Origin: UBA5429 sp942493315
GTDB lineage: Bacteria > Bacteroidota > Bacteroidia > Bacteroidales > WCHB1-69
Direction of reading: 5' to 3'
Assembly (NCBI GenBank): GCA_942493315.1
Contig: OW818690.1
Location: 1,240,001-1,304,000, forward strand
DNA: 64,000 nucleotides
Of the stretch, positions 1-9,624 are shown one piece after another. Both the position numbers and the translations under genes were made by a program. Positions within the stretch are counted from its first letter, which is position 1. Every line of letters begins with the position of its first letter. The notes below the pieces were generated by a model. The model was not told where the DNA came from, did not search any database, and was given only the letters and a program-made list of their open reading frames with translations.

Positions 1-50
1 GTAATATCGATCAGTTTGTTCCTGAAATTGAAAAAGTATTTAAAAAATGA
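1..50 (+). CDS. C-terminal end of an unidentified gene (partial)
   Basis: An open frame enters from the left edge and stops at TGA 48-50, giving a tail that reads NIDQFVPEIEKVFKK. The tail is charged and helix-like, but too short to assign a family. The frame was chosen because it is open from base 3 and is followed at once by a promoter for the next gene, as expected at a gene end. Confidence 0.45.
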   Translation, partial: NIDQFVPEIEKVFKK

Positions 51-70
51 TAAAAATCATCTGAAAATAA

Positions 71-78
71 TATATTTG
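71..78 (+). promoter_or_regulatory. Promoter -7 element for ribE
   Basis: TATATTTG matches the Bacteroidota -7 consensus TAnnTTTG and is followed by C. The predicted start of transcription near base 85 leaves a leader of about 24 bases before the ribE ATG. No convincing -33 TTTG is visible. The leader is too short for an FMN riboswitch. Confidence 0.6.
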
Positions 79-108
79 CATTTTAAAAATTAAAAAAATT
101 ATAACATT

Positions 109-720
109 ATGTTTACCGGAATTGTCGAAAAAACAGGAAAAATTGTTCATATCGAAAAAGAAAACAGCAACTACCATTTTACTATTGAAGTGGATTTTGC
201 TGATGAACTCAAAATAGATCAAAGTATGGCTCATGATGGTTGTTGTTTAACCATTGTCAAGATTGATATTCCCAAAAACCAATATGTGGTGACAGCAATG
301 GATGAAACCATGCTAAAAACAAATCTAAAAGCTTGGTGTATCGGTTATGAAGTGAATCTGGAAAGAAGCATGAGATTTGATGGACGTTTTGATGGACATA
401 TTGTTCAAGGACATGTTGATCAAACAGCAATATGTCAAGAAGTTATTGATGACAATGGAAGCTGGAGATACTACTTTACCTACGATGCTGAACTCAATAA
501 TTTTACTGTTCCTAAAGGATCGATCACTGTAAATGGAGTAAGTTTAACTGTTGTGGATTCTGAAAAAGGGAGATTCTCAGTTGCTATCATCCCATATACC
601 TATCAGATGACCAATTTTCACAATATTGTTCCCGATTCCATCATTAATATCGAATTTGATGTACTCGGAAAATATGTTCAAAAGTTAATGGAACAATATT
701 TTGAAAGTCAAAAAAAATAA
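109..720 (+). CDS. ribE: Riboflavin synthase, alpha chain
   Basis: RibE joins two molecules of 6,7-dimethyl-8-ribityllumazine to give riboflavin and the pyrimidinedione that re-enters the pathway; it acts in the cytoplasm as a trimer. The 203-residue length is normal. The protein opens with the family signature MFTGIVE and contains two tandem lumazine-binding domains, about residues 1-97 and 98-195. Landmarks are HDGCCLT in the first domain, HIVQGHVD at the junction, and GVSLTVV with TYQMTNF in the second. The other riboflavin genes are not in the window. The next gene follows after 54 bases on the same strand with no clear promoter between, so they may be co-transcribed although functionally unrelated. 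Confidence 0.95.
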   Translation: MFTGIVEKTGKIVHIEKENSNYHFTIEVDFADELKIDQSMAHDGCCLTIVKIDIPKNQYVVTAMDETMLKTNLKAWCIGYEVNLERSMRFDGRFDGHIVQGHVDQTAICQEVIDDNGSWRYYFTYDAELNNFTVPKGSITVNGVSLTVVDSEKGRFSVAIIPYTYQMTNFHNIVPDSIINIEFDVLGKYVQKLMEQYFESQKK

Positions 721-774
721 AACAGATTTTTATTCGTTATTTCCCTATTACAATATAAAAATATTTTAGAAAGC

Positions 775-3450
775 TTGAAAAAACAAATAACATCCTATAT
801 ACCTGTCATCTGGATCTTTGCTGCACTATTGGTGTTCATTTCTTGTGCTACCAATAAGAATAGTTTTGAAAACAGAGCCTATCATACGGTCACATCTACC
901 TATAACGTAAATTTTAATGGGAAAGAAGCCCTGAAAGAGGGAGAAATTGAGATTGCCAAGAAAAGAAAAGACAATTATACTACTTTATTACCATTGTATT
1001 ATTATCCTGCAAAAGAGGATTTAGGCTCCATTAATGCAAAAATGGACAGAGTTATTGAAAAAGCATCAAAGTCTATTTACAAACACTCCATGTTAATCAG
1101 AGGTAAAGAGTACGTTAAAACAATGGATGATGCATATATGATGATGGGGAAAGCCTATTTTCATAAACAGGATTTTATAAATGCATCCAGAATCTTTACT
1201 TATATTGCCAAACAGTATCCTACTTGGGGATTAGCTGAAGAAGCGATCATTCTAAATGCCCGCACTGCGATCAGACAAAATCAGTTCACAAGAGCGCAAC
1301 AACTTTTAGAGGAAGCGTACCAAATTATTTATCCTCAAAATAAAAAGAAGTTAAATTATATGTATTATGCGGCTTTGGCGGAATTGAATATGACCAATCC
1401 GGCAGGTGAAATTGAAGTGGCAATCAGTTCCTTGATTGAACTTCAAAAATTGCATCCCAATAAGGAGATGACGATCCGTATCAACTATATTTTAGGACAA
1501 TTGTACGAATTAGAGAACAACAATAAGGAAGCTCAATACTATTTTCTTAAAGTGATCAAAAGCACGCCCACCTACGATATGGAGTTCAGTGCCCGTATGA
1601 AATTAGCATCCAATTATGATGGTACACCGGCATCTAAACAAGTGATCATTAAGGAGCTTAACAAAATGTTAAATGAAAGCAAAAATGATGAGTTTAAAGA
1701 TCAGATCTATTTTGCTTTTTCTGAAATAGCTCGTATTGACGAAGAGAAAAAGGAACGGATGGAATACTTAGGAAAATCAGTTTCTGCATTTGTGGACAAC
1801 AATTTCCAAAGAACATTTTCTTCTCTTACTTTAGCTGATCTTTATTTTCAGGATAGCGAATACATTAAAGCACAAGCTTATTATGATACAGCGCTCGTTT
1901 CATTACCGGGAAACTATCCCAATAAAGATGCGATTATTAAAAAAGCTTCTTTTTTGAGGGATTTAGTAGATAATCTTAATGAGATCGCACTTCAGGATAG
2001 TTTACAACGAATCGCAAAAATGTCTGAAGGGGAACGGAACTCCTGGGTAAAAAGAATGATCGATAAATATACCGAAGAGGAGCGACGAATTGAGAGAGAA
2101 GAAGCTGAAAGAATGATGCTTTTGCAAAGTACTCAAAATTTTGCCAATACAAATGTTAATGTTGGTGGCAATAATAAATGGTATTTTTATAATCCAAATT
2201 TGGTAACACAGGGTTCAACAGAGTTTTATAGAAGATTTGGAAACCGAAAGTTAGAGGACAACTGGATTGTAAGTAATAAACAACAAATCTCGTTTGACGA
2301 AATGAATGGTACTTCTGCAGAAAACGATACAGTACCTGAATATGATGAAGAGGGGAATCTGATCGTTAAAAGGGAAGAAGATCCTAAAAAACCTGCATTT
2401 TACACCCAGGATCTTCCCATGACTACCGGAGCCGTTGATACTTCCAATTTGAAAATCCAAAATGCGATGTACAATGCAGCATTGATCTATTATGATCTTC
2501 TCAAAGATGAAGCAAGATCAGTTGAGATGTTTGATCAGCTTATTAAAAGATTTCCAAATAGTGAGTTAATAGCCCCTGCATGTTATCTCGTTTATGTTAA
2601 TTTTAAGAAAACGAACAATCCTAAAGGGGATGAGTATAAAAATATCATTCTAACTCGTTTTCCTGACTCCGATTATGCAAAATTGATTCAGGATCCCGAT
2701 TATTATAAGAAAATTGCTGACAAAGTGAATGAATTGGAACGCAAGTACACTTCAGCGTATGATGCCTATACTAAAAAATTGTGGCAAAGAACCATTCAGT
2801 TAGCGGATGAATCGATTCCAAATTGTGATAATAACAAAATATTACAATCAAAATTTGAATATATCAGGGCGATGTCTGTTGGTCAGGTACAAGGAGAAGA
2901 TTCTTTAAAGAGAGCTTTTGCCAAAATAATTATCAAATATCCCAATACAAAAGTGGCTGAATTAGCACAGTTTTATCTTTCAACATTTGCCAATGCCAAT
3001 GAAATTATGGCAAATGCCGGTGATTCTACAAAGATGAGACAAATACAGGAACAAAATGCATTAAATGAATCTCCATTTACATTTCTCCCTAATGAACAGC
3101 ATTATGTAGTTCTTATTGCTAAAGCAACCAATGTTTCTATTACCGATATTAAAAATGGAATTTCCAATTTTAACCGCGATTTCTTTGCCCTTTCTAAATT
3201 TAATATTAATAGTTTCTATATCAATCAGGAAGATCAATTGATCACTATTTCAAGATTCAAAAATATGGAAACGGCAATGGAGTATTATAATACTTTAATC
3301 ACTTCTGAAATTTATCGAACTCAAATTGGAGGTGATGCTGTACAGGTGTATGCAATGTCTGCTACAAATTATACAACTTACTATAATAAAGTTGATAAAC
3401 GGGGTTTGTATAAACCTTTCTTTGATTTAAAATATATTAAAAAACAATAA
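775..3450 (+). CDS. porW: T9SS-associated TPR lipoprotein, PorW/SprE family
   Basis: This 891-residue protein resembles PorW of Porphyromonas and SprE of Flavobacterium, lipoproteins needed for type IX secretion and, in gliders, motility. A lipoprotein signal peptide ends in LVFISC, with Cys24 as the lipidated residue. The segment after it matches the family start: a conserved stretch with YNVNFNG, then MDDAYMMMGKAYF, which begins a series of TPR-like repeats through about residue 400. A charged, coiled segment lies near 410-450 and more repeats at 560-740. A conserved C-terminal module at about 770-891 contains YVVLIAK and ends GLYKPFFDLKYIKKQ. The start codon is TTG at 775, chosen because it gives the complete signal peptide. 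pepP follows after two bases. Assignment is by recognised similarity; PorW and SprE are the same family under two names. Confidence 0.8.
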   Translation: MKKQITSYIPVIWIFAALLVFISCATNKNSFENRAYHTVTSTYNVNFNGKEALKEGEIEIAKKRKDNYTTLLPLYYYPAKEDLGSINAKMDRVIEKASKSIYKHSMLIRGKEYVKTMDDAYMMMGKAYFHKQDFINASRIFTYIAKQYPTWGLAEEAIILNARTAIRQNQFTRAQQLLEEAYQIIYPQNKKKLNYMYYAALAELNMTNPAGEIEVAISSLIELQKLHPNKEMTIRINYILGQLYELENNNKEAQYYFLKVIKSTPTYDMEFSARMKLASNYDGTPASKQVIIKELNKMLNESKNDEFKDQIYFAFSEIARIDEEKKERMEYLGKSVSAFVDNNFQRTFSSLTLADLYFQDSEYIKAQAYYDTALVSLPGNYPNKDAIIKKASFLRDLVDNLNEIALQDSLQRIAKMSEGERNSWVKRMIDKYTEEERRIEREEAERMMLLQSTQNFANTNVNVGGNNKWYFYNPNLVTQGSTEFYRRFGNRKLEDNWIVSNKQQISFDEMNGTSAENDTVPEYDEEGNLIVKREEDPKKPAFYTQDLPMTTGAVDTSNLKIQNAMYNAALIYYDLLKDEARSVEMFDQLIKRFPNSELIAPACYLVYVNFKKTNNPKGDEYKNIILTRFPDSDYAKLIQDPDYYKKIADKVNELERKYTSAYDAYTKKLWQRTIQLADESIPNCDNNKILQSKFEYIRAMSVGQVQGEDSLKRAFAKIIIKYPNTKVAELAQFYLSTFANANEIMANAGDSTKMRQIQEQNALNESPFTFLPNEQHYVVLIAKATNVSITDIKNGISNFNRDFFALSKFNINSFYINQEDQLITISRFKNMETAMEYYNTLITSEIYRTQIGGDAVQVYAMSATNYTTYYNKVDKRGLYKPFFDLKYIKKQ

Positions 3451-3452
3451 TT

Positions 3453-4847
3453 ATGAATCCTTTGTTTCACAAATCTATATATCAAACCAGAAGAGACAAG
3501 TTAATGAATAGTGTATCTTCCGGTTTTGCTTTATTTCTTGCCAATGATGATGCATCCATGAATTATCCTTCCAATACCTATAATTACAGACAAGATAGTA
3601 CCTTTTTGTACTTTTTCGGGTTATCGATTCCCAATCTTGCTGCGATTATCGATTTTGATCATCAAAAAACGATCCTTTTTGGGGATGATTTTGAAATTGA
3701 TGATATTATTTGGATGGGTGATCAGCCCAAAGTTTCCGAATTAGCTTCTCAGGTTGGCATTAAAGAAGTTTTATCACTATCTGCTTTACCTGACTTTATT
3801 CAACAAAATAAAGAGCGTAAATTGCATTATACACCAGCTTACAGAGGTGAGAAAAAAATCACTTTGGCTGATTTAACAGGAATTCCGATCCATCAACAAA
3901 AAGCAAGTGCCTCTGTTGAGCTCATTCAAGCCATTATAGCCCTTAGGGAGATCAAATCGGAAGAGGAGATCGCTGAAATTGAAAAAGCGTGTGCTATTGG
4001 ATATAATATGTTTACAACCGCCATGCGAATGTGTAAACCCGGAATTATTGAGTCAGATCTTGCCGGTCTTGTGGAAGGAATCGCATTATCCAAAGGAAAT
4101 GGGGTTTCTTTCCCTGTAATTTTATCCCAACATGGCGAAACCCTTCACAACCACAATCATCATTTGACTTTGGAAGAGGGTAAATTATTACTGATTGATA
4201 TGGGTGCTGAAAATAAAATGAATTATTGTTCAGATAATACCAGAGCAGTTCCTGTTTCATGCAAATTTTCATCAAAACAAGCTGAGATTTATCAAATTGT
4301 TTTAGATGCCAATATGGCCGGAATTAATGCATGTAAACCGGGTATTCCTTATAGAGAGATCCATAAATTAGCCGTTACGGTGATCACTCAGGGATTACAA
4401 AAATTGGGATTAATGAAAGGAGATATTGAAAAATCCGTTGAATTGGGAGCTCATGCTTTGTTTATGCCACACGGATTGGGTCACCAAATGGGGTTAGATG
4501 TTCATGATATGGAAGATTTAGGTGAAAACTATGTCGGATATGGTGATGCTTTTGAAAGAAGTTCCATTTTTGGATGGGCTTACCTTAGAATGGCCAAAAC
4601 ATTGCAACCCGGTCACGTGATGACTGTTGAACCCGGAATCTATTTTATCCCTCATTTAATAGATATTTGGAAAAATGAAAATAAATTTTCTGAGTTTATC
4701 AATTATGATAAAGTGCAAGAATACAGAACTTTCGGAGGAATCCGTATAGAAGATGATGTTTTAATAACTGAAACAGGTCATCGCGTTTTAGGTATTCCAA
4801 TCCCAAAAACTATTGCTGAAATAGAATATATTGTAGGAAAGATTTAA
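3453..4847 (+). CDS. pepP: Xaa-Pro aminopeptidase (M24B family)
   Basis: The enzyme removes N-terminal residues that precede proline, using two metal ions. The 464-residue protein has an N-terminal creatinase-like domain (about 1-165) and a pita-bread catalytic domain (about 175-460). Metal ligands are visible: Asp249 in LLIDMG, Asp261 in CSDNTR, the His of HGLGHQMGLDVHD, the Glu of MTVEPGIYF and the Glu of IRIEDDVLIT. The two aspartates are 12 residues apart rather than the more usual 11. It starts two bases after the porW stop and is probably co-transcribed with it. It ends base-to-base against the convergent phosphatase gene, with no room for a separate terminator. No signal peptide is seen, so it is cytoplasmic. 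Confidence 0.93.
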   Translation: MNPLFHKSIYQTRRDKLMNSVSSGFALFLANDDASMNYPSNTYNYRQDSTFLYFFGLSIPNLAAIIDFDHQKTILFGDDFEIDDIIWMGDQPKVSELASQVGIKEVLSLSALPDFIQQNKERKLHYTPAYRGEKKITLADLTGIPIHQQKASASVELIQAIIALREIKSEEEIAEIEKACAIGYNMFTTAMRMCKPGIIESDLAGLVEGIALSKGNGVSFPVILSQHGETLHNHNHHLTLEEGKLLLIDMGAENKMNYCSDNTRAVPVSCKFSSKQAEIYQIVLDANMAGINACKPGIPYREIHKLAVTVITQGLQKLGLMKGDIEKSVELGAHALFMPHGLGHQMGLDVHDMEDLGENYVGYGDAFERSSIFGWAYLRMAKTLQPGHVMTVEPGIYFIPHLIDIWKNENKFSEFINYDKVQEYRTFGGIRIEDDVLITETGHRVLGIPIPKTIAEIEYIVGKI

Positions 4848-6035
4848 CTACATGAATTCCATATAAACAACTTTCATATATTTATCAACCAAAACTTTAG
4901 CTAATCTTTGAATAAGATTTTTTCTGATTTCAAATTCAACAGGTTGTGTTAAATCAATGTTATATTCATTAATTTTGGTTCCAACAAGAATGTGAATTTC
5001 ATCACTTTCAAGTAATAATTCGCATAAACGATCAGCCGGTCCGCGACCAAACTGATAACCGGAATTGATCACATTTGTTAATTGATACACCACTTTACTG
5101 AGCGTCAAAACACCTTCTGTAATCAAATCGATCCCTTCCATTTTTGAAGTGGGTGGCAAGGTATGATCCACAATAGGCTCATCTATAACTGTTCTCCGCA
5201 ATTCACGGGAGATAATTTCGGTAGTAGTAGCACCACTTACAATTTTTTTGCCGGCAAAACTTCTTAATTTCTCAGCAAAATGAGGATCTTTTTCGGGTTG
5301 CAAAGGTGGTCCGGTACAGATCATTGTTCTTCTGGGTTCTCTAAAATAGGCAACAGCGCATGTTAAATCATCTTTTGGAATATGTAAATCATTGGCTGCT
5401 GCTTTTTTAACAATCTTTTCAGCTAATTCTGTCGCAGATATTGTTCGATTATTGGTAATCAATTGTTTCACTTCCTCTCTCAGGTTATTTCTTCCCCATC
5501 CTGCAATTAAACCGGTTCCTAATCCGGATTGGGTAATTCCATCTGAACAGAAAATGATTCTATCCTCTAATTGAGGTTCAAATGATGCCACCTTTAAGTC
5601 AAGTAACCGTTTATCTGTCCCTGCATCCACATCAATTTGATCCCAGTTGGGCTCAAAAACCCGATTTCCTCTCATGATAATGGTTTGAGGATTATCGTAT
5701 TCCAATATGCTCACTTCATTGGTATCAATCGAAATATCAACGATTGTATAGGTCGCATAACTGATATTCCGTTCACTACAAATCGGAAGTGCTTTCATGA
5801 TGATTTCAGCAATTGTTTTTGCTTTTTTGTGCTCCTGAGATAAATTCAAAGCTATGGTAGCTGTAAGCGTAGCTAATACATTAGCTTTCACCCCGGAACC
5901 CATTCCATCAGATAAAACTGCTAATACTCTGTTCTCTTCAGGAATTCTTTTAGAGATAAATACATCTCCACAAATCCTTTCCCCATCGTGAAATGTTTGA
6001 TAACTAGAGACTTCTACATGATAATTTTCTTCCAT
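4848..6035 (-). CDS. SpoIIE/PP2C-type serine phosphatase
   Basis: This 395-residue protein has a PP2C-like (SpoIIE) phosphatase domain at about residues 10-235. The metal-binding acids are present: Asp24 in ICGDVF, Asp43 in LSDGMGSG, the Asp of FCSDGI and those of DDLTC. A second region, about 240-395, has no name I can assign; it contains GATTTEII and GRGPAD. Relatives of this architecture occur in anaerobic Bacteroidota, sometimes near [FeFe]-hydrogenase genes, but no hydrogenase, anti-sigma or STAS partner lies in this window. The substrate is therefore unknown. No membrane or sensor domain is present. It has its own promoter and is separated from the shikimate kinase gene by 42 bases. Confidence 0.85.
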   Translation of the reverse strand: MEENYHVEVSSYQTFHDGERICGDVFISKRIPEENRVLAVLSDGMGSGVKANVLATLTATIALNLSQEHKKAKTIAEIIMKALPICSERNISYATYTIVDISIDTNEVSILEYDNPQTIIMRGNRVFEPNWDQIDVDAGTDKRLLDLKVASFEPQLEDRIIFCSDGITQSGLGTGLIAGWGRNNLREEVKQLITNNRTISATELAEKIVKKAAANDLHIPKDDLTCAVAYFREPRRTMICTGPPLQPEKDPHFAEKLRSFAGKKIVSGATTTEIISRELRRTVIDEPIVDHTLPPTSKMEGIDLITEGVLTLSKVVYQLTNVINSGYQFGRGPADRLCELLLESDEIHILVGTKINEYNIDLTQPVEFEIRKNLIQRLAKVLVDKYMKVVYMEFM

Positions 6036-6054
6036 TGTTACAACTTTTGAGTGT

Positions 6055-6062
6055 CAAAGATA
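6055..6062 (-). promoter_or_regulatory. Promoter -7 element for the SpoIIE-type phosphatase
   Basis: On the minus strand the element reads TATCTTTG. It lies between the aroK stop and the phosphatase start and predicts a leader of about 12 bases. It suggests the phosphatase is transcribed apart from elbB-aroK. Confidence 0.55.
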
Positions 6063-6077
6063 CAAAAAATTCAAGTA

Positions 6078-6587
6078 CTATTCCGATCTTACCAAGGAAA
6101 CCAATTGATCGAGATCAATACTTTCTCCTTTGATTTCTCTATCTGCTTGATTATAAAAGAGTTCCCTTTTGACAAGTGTTTCATTTACAAATAGTTCTAA
6201 CTCTTCAGGAGTTTTATTTTGGATTAGGGGTCTGTTTTTTTTAGAGTTAAGCAGTCTATCAGTTAAAGATAAGGGACTCATTTTAATATAAATGGAAAAA
6301 CTATTATCTTTAATTAATGTCATATTGTCTAAAAAGCAGGGTGTTCCACCCCCTGTTGAAATCACCACATTATTCAGAAGTAAAAGTTCCTCTAAAATGA
6401 GATGTTCTGTTTTTCTAAAGATCTCTTCCCCAAATTTTTTAAAAAAATCAGGAATGGAAATATGGTATTTAGATTCAAAAAATGAATCTGAATCCACAAA
6501 ATCATAGTGGAGTCTGGATGCTAATTTTTTAGCAATGGTTGTTTTACCCGAACCGGGAAATCCTACAAGAACTATTCTGGAATACAC
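6078..6587 (-). CDS. aroK: Shikimate kinase
   Basis: It phosphorylates shikimate at the 3-hydroxyl using ATP, the fifth step toward chorismate and the aromatic amino acids. The 169-residue length is typical. The P-loop is GFPGSGKT at residues 9-16, the shikimate-binding Asp is in FVDSDSFF, the acidic-arginine motif is FRKTEH, and STGGG supplies the Walker-B-like loop. The lid carries KKNRPL. The start codon is GTG, directly abutting the TAA of elbB, so the two genes are translationally adjacent in one operon. No other shikimate-pathway gene is in the window. Confidence 0.95.
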   Translation of the reverse strand: MYSRIVLVGFPGSGKTTIAKKLASRLHYDFVDSDSFFESKYHISIPDFFKKFGEEIFRKTEHLILEELLLLNNVVISTGGGTPCFLDNMTLIKDNSFSIYIKMSPLSLTDRLLNSKKNRPLIQNKTPEELELFVNETLVKRELFYNQADREIKGESIDLDQLVSLVRSE

Positions 6588-7235
6588 TTAAATATGTTTT
6601 AAAATCTCTTGAATCAGGTTATCGGCGCTTTCAGCGATCTCTTTAATGGATGCCTGTAACATGTAACAAGGTGAACTGAATATCAGATTTTCTGAATTAA
6701 CAGTTACTTCTGTCTGGTTTGTGATTTGGTGCTGAGCCCCCATTGCTTTCACATCTTCAATGACACTCGGAATTTTACCTACAGTAAGCAACACTCCGGG
6801 GAGCACTTTAGCGATTAAAACAGGGGCAATACATAATGCTCCGATCGGTTTTTTAGCATGAAAAGTTTCTAAAATTATTTTCTCCACATCAGCTCTTACC
6901 TTCATTTGAACCCCATCAAGTCCATAAGTAAAAAGGTTTTTGGCTGCACCATTTCCTCCGGGAAAAATTAAAGCATCAAAATTTTGAGGATCATATTCCG
7001 AAATGGGGTAAATCTCACCTCTGGATATCCGGGAAGCCTCCACCATCATGTTTCTAGTTTCCTGCAAGGGTTGTTTCGTGATATGATTTACGACCTGGCA
7101 CTGGTTATCATCGGGAGCAAAAACGGTATAGGAGGAACCCGATTTATCAATGGCTAGTAAAGTCATCACTGATTCGTGAATTTCAGATCCATCTAAAGAA
7201 CCACATCCACTAAGGATTACTGCAAATTTTTTCAT
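6588..7235 (-). CDS. elbB: ElbB-type glyoxalase, DJ-1/PfpI superfamily
   Basis: ElbB proteins are class I glutamine amidotransferase-like enzymes with glyoxalase activity, historically linked to isoprenoid production in E. coli. The 215-residue protein opens with the family-typical KKFAVILSGCGSLDGSEIHE. The nucleophile elbow is GALCIAPV with Cys135, and FPGGNGAAKNL is the conserved glycine-rich loop. The length matches the family. It is the first gene of an elbB-aroK pair driven by a promoter in the gap after the antiporter gene. Its physiological substrate is uncertain; detoxification of methylglyoxal-like aldehydes is a family-level inference. Confidence 0.9.
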   Translation of the reverse strand: MKKFAVILSGCGSLDGSEIHESVMTLLAIDKSGSSYTVFAPDDNQCQVVNHITKQPLQETRNMMVEASRISRGEIYPISEYDPQNFDALIFPGGNGAAKNLFTYGLDGVQMKVRADVEKIILETFHAKKPIGALCIAPVLIAKVLPGVLLTVGKIPSVIEDVKAMGAQHQITNQTEVTVNSENLIFSSPCYMLQASIKEIAESADNLIQEILKHI

Positions 7236-7260
7236 AGTTGTATCGTTTTTATTAGAAAAA

Positions 7261-7268
7261 CAAAATTA
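7261..7268 (-). promoter_or_regulatory. Promoter -7 element for elbB-aroK
   Basis: The minus strand reads TAATTTTG in the 40-base gap between the antiporter stop and the elbB start. It predicts transcription starting near 7254, about 19 bases before the elbB ATG. Confidence 0.5.
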
Positions 7269-7275
7269 TAGAAAA

Positions 7276-9519
7276 TTAAACTTTCATTTCACATCTTAAT
7301 TGTTCCAATTCATCAACGGAGGCTTTTTCGCCAACAACCCATAAAATATCACCGGCATGAAAGATCGTTTGAGAAGGGGGATTTTCAACAAATTGATCCA
7401 TCCTTTTGTAGCCAATCACCATACAATGATACTTTTCTGTAAACTTGCAATCTGTTAACGCCTTTTGAACAAATGGAGATTCAGGATGTAAAGAGATCTG
7501 ATAAATATCCATAGATTCCCGGATTGGACAAACTTCCATCTCGGTATCATCTTTTTCAAATATTTTTTTTACTTTTTGCATCTGCCGGTCATTTCCTACC
7601 ACCAAAATATGATCATGAGGATATAAAACCTCATCTCTATTAGGCAAATCAATGCGGCAATTTCCCCTTAAAATGCTGATTATATTAATTCCGTAAAGAT
7701 GTCTCAGGTTTAATTCAATCAATGATTTTCCGATGCATTCTGAAAAATTGGAGATCTCAAACAGCTCAATATGAATATCATTGGTTAATTCATCCGGAAT
7801 TTTTAAATCAGGAATGGAAGTCCTGCCATTCAAATTATGTAAAAAACGTTCTTCCATTTTGATGAAGTTTTTCATGTTTTTTTGAGAAGCTACATAAAAT
7901 AGAATAAGTCCAATCAAAACAGCTAATGTTATCGCTAAAGTGAAATTAAAATAGTGAGTGATAAGAATAATTAATGAGAAAATGATGATCAAAATCCGGA
8001 CCAGAATTAAAATTACCAGTACATGTCTTTTGATTTTATTTTTTCTCCAAATTCTGTTAAAATCCATCTTAGAAGCCATTTTATTCATGATCAAAGCCCC
8101 TAAAATGGGAGCCATGGCAATAAATGTAATGGAAAATCCAAGGATTTGGACAGCTAAATGAGGAATATATTTTTTTAATAAAGGTTCTATCAGTAAAAAT
8201 GAGATTAATTGAATAGCCGTTATAAGAATGACGTATATGAAGGTTCTGGATAAGTAACGTTTGATATACTTTCTTTTGATATTCTGATCTATTGTCTGGT
8301 TTGAATTGACTGCAATTTGTTCAATAGCTCTTTTCCAATGAGGTGGTAATTTATGATTCAGAAATTCATAAACAGGTTCAGAAAATCTTATAAAATAGGG
8401 TGTCGTGAATGTTGTGATAACAGAAACGGCCACAATGATAGGATATATGATAGGATCAATCACTTTCAGCGAAAGCCCCAAAGATGCAATGATAAATGAA
8501 AATTCACCAATTTGAGAGAGGGTCATCCCGCTTTGGACTGCTATTTTTAAGGGTTGTCCTGATATTAAAACTCCAAATCCGGCACTGGTTGTTTTTACAA
8601 ATAAAATGAGTAAAGTGATTAAAATGATTGGAATAAAGTTCGTTATTACTACATTAAAGTCGACCAACATCCCAACAGAAACGAAAAATACAGCACCGAA
8701 AAGATATTTTAATGGATTTATGAGTTTCAAAATTTTATCAGATTCAATCGTTTCTGCTAATATGGAACCCATCAAAAAGGCGCCTAAAGCAGCTGAAAGC
8801 CCCATTTTATCAGCTAAAAATATCATTCCAAAACAGAGTCCGATTGCAATAATCAGTAAGGTTTCCTCTCCTAACATTTTTTTTGCTATTCTGAAAAAAG
8901 AGGGTATTAAATAGATTCCAACAACAAACCAGAATACTATAAAAATCACCATTTTTGAGATACTTAATCCCAGTTGTAACCCATCAAAACTTCTTGAAAC
9001 AGCAATAGTGGAAAGCAAAACCAACTGCAATACAGCAATGAGATCTTCTACAATCAAAACGCCAAAAACCACATTCGTAAATTTCTGTTTCCTGACACCC
9101 AAATCATCAAATGCTTTAATGATAATACTGGTTGATGAGATCGTTAACATTCCCCCTAGAAAAATACTATTCATGGTACTCCATCCCATAAAGTACCCGG
9201 CAACAAAACCGGCTGAAAACATGACAATTAACTCTGTAATCGCGGTAATTCCACCAGTCTTGCCCACTTTTCTCATTTTCTTGAAGCTGAACTCTAACCC
9301 TAATTCAAAAAGTAAAAAGGCAACTCCAATTTGTCCCCAGACTTCAATATTTGAAATATTTTGAACCGTAACAAAGAAGTGGGTATGTGGTCCTGTGATG
9401 ATCCCTGCAATGATATATCCTAAAACAACGGGTTGTTTTAACCACTTGAATAATAATGTGGTTACACTTGCTACAACTAAAATCAATGCTAAGTCGGAAA
9501 AGATCGCAGGAATATGCAT
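7276..9519 (-). CDS. CPA2 family cation/proton antiporter with RCK-C domains
   Basis: This is a 747-residue inner-membrane transporter of the KefB/CPA2 type. About 12-13 hydrophobic helices fill residues 1-380, with the usual signatures: ILGYIIAGIITGPHTH-like loop, LLFELGLEFSF, ISSTSIIIKAF and GAFLMGSILAE. A further group of helices lies at about 420-540. Two TrkA-C-like (RCK-C) lobes follow at about 570-650 and 665-745, which normally sense a ligand and gate K+ or Na+ exchange. The longest frame begins 15 codons upstream, but a -7 promoter lies within or beside that extension, so the ATG at 9517-9519 was chosen. Ion specificity cannot be read from the sequence. Confidence 0.9.
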   Translation of the reverse strand: MHIPAIFSDLALILVVASVTTLLFKWLKQPVVLGYIIAGIITGPHTHFFVTVQNISNIEVWGQIGVAFLLFELGLEFSFKKMRKVGKTGGITAITELIVMFSAGFVAGYFMGWSTMNSIFLGGMLTISSTSIIIKAFDDLGVRKQKFTNVVFGVLIVEDLIAVLQLVLLSTIAVSRSFDGLQLGLSISKMVIFIVFWFVVGIYLIPSFFRIAKKMLGEETLLIIAIGLCFGMIFLADKMGLSAALGAFLMGSILAETIESDKILKLINPLKYLFGAVFFVSVGMLVDFNVVITNFIPIILITLLILFVKTTSAGFGVLISGQPLKIAVQSGMTLSQIGEFSFIIASLGLSLKVIDPIIYPIIVAVSVITTFTTPYFIRFSEPVYEFLNHKLPPHWKRAIEQIAVNSNQTIDQNIKRKYIKRYLSRTFIYVILITAIQLISFLLIEPLLKKYIPHLAVQILGFSITFIAMAPILGALIMNKMASKMDFNRIWRKNKIKRHVLVILILVRILIIIFSLIILITHYFNFTLAITLAVLIGLILFYVASQKNMKNFIKMEERFLHNLNGRTSIPDLKIPDELTNDIHIELFEISNFSECIGKSLIELNLRHLYGINIISILRGNCRIDLPNRDEVLYPHDHILVVGNDRQMQKVKKIFEKDDTEMEVCPIRESMDIYQISLHPESPFVQKALTDCKFTEKYHCMVIGYKRMDQFVENPPSQTIFHAGDILWVVGEKASVDELEQLRCEMKV

Positions 9520-9541
9520 ATTTTTGATTTTGAGAATGTTG

Positions 9542-9573
9542 CAAATATACAAATTTTTTTTCAAAAAGTCAAA
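9542..9573 (-). promoter_or_regulatory. Complete promoter for the CPA2 antiporter (-33 and -7)
   Basis: The minus strand has TTTG at 9570-9573 and TATATTTG at 9542-9549, separated by 20 bases, a full Bacteroidota promoter. The predicted transcript begins near 9537, downstream of the longest-frame start at 9564. This decides the antiporter start in favour of the ATG at 9517-9519. Confidence 0.75.
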
Positions 9574-9624
9574 TTTTTAGGATTCACGTTACCGTTTTTT
9601 CAATTCCAATTCGAAAATGTTTCC

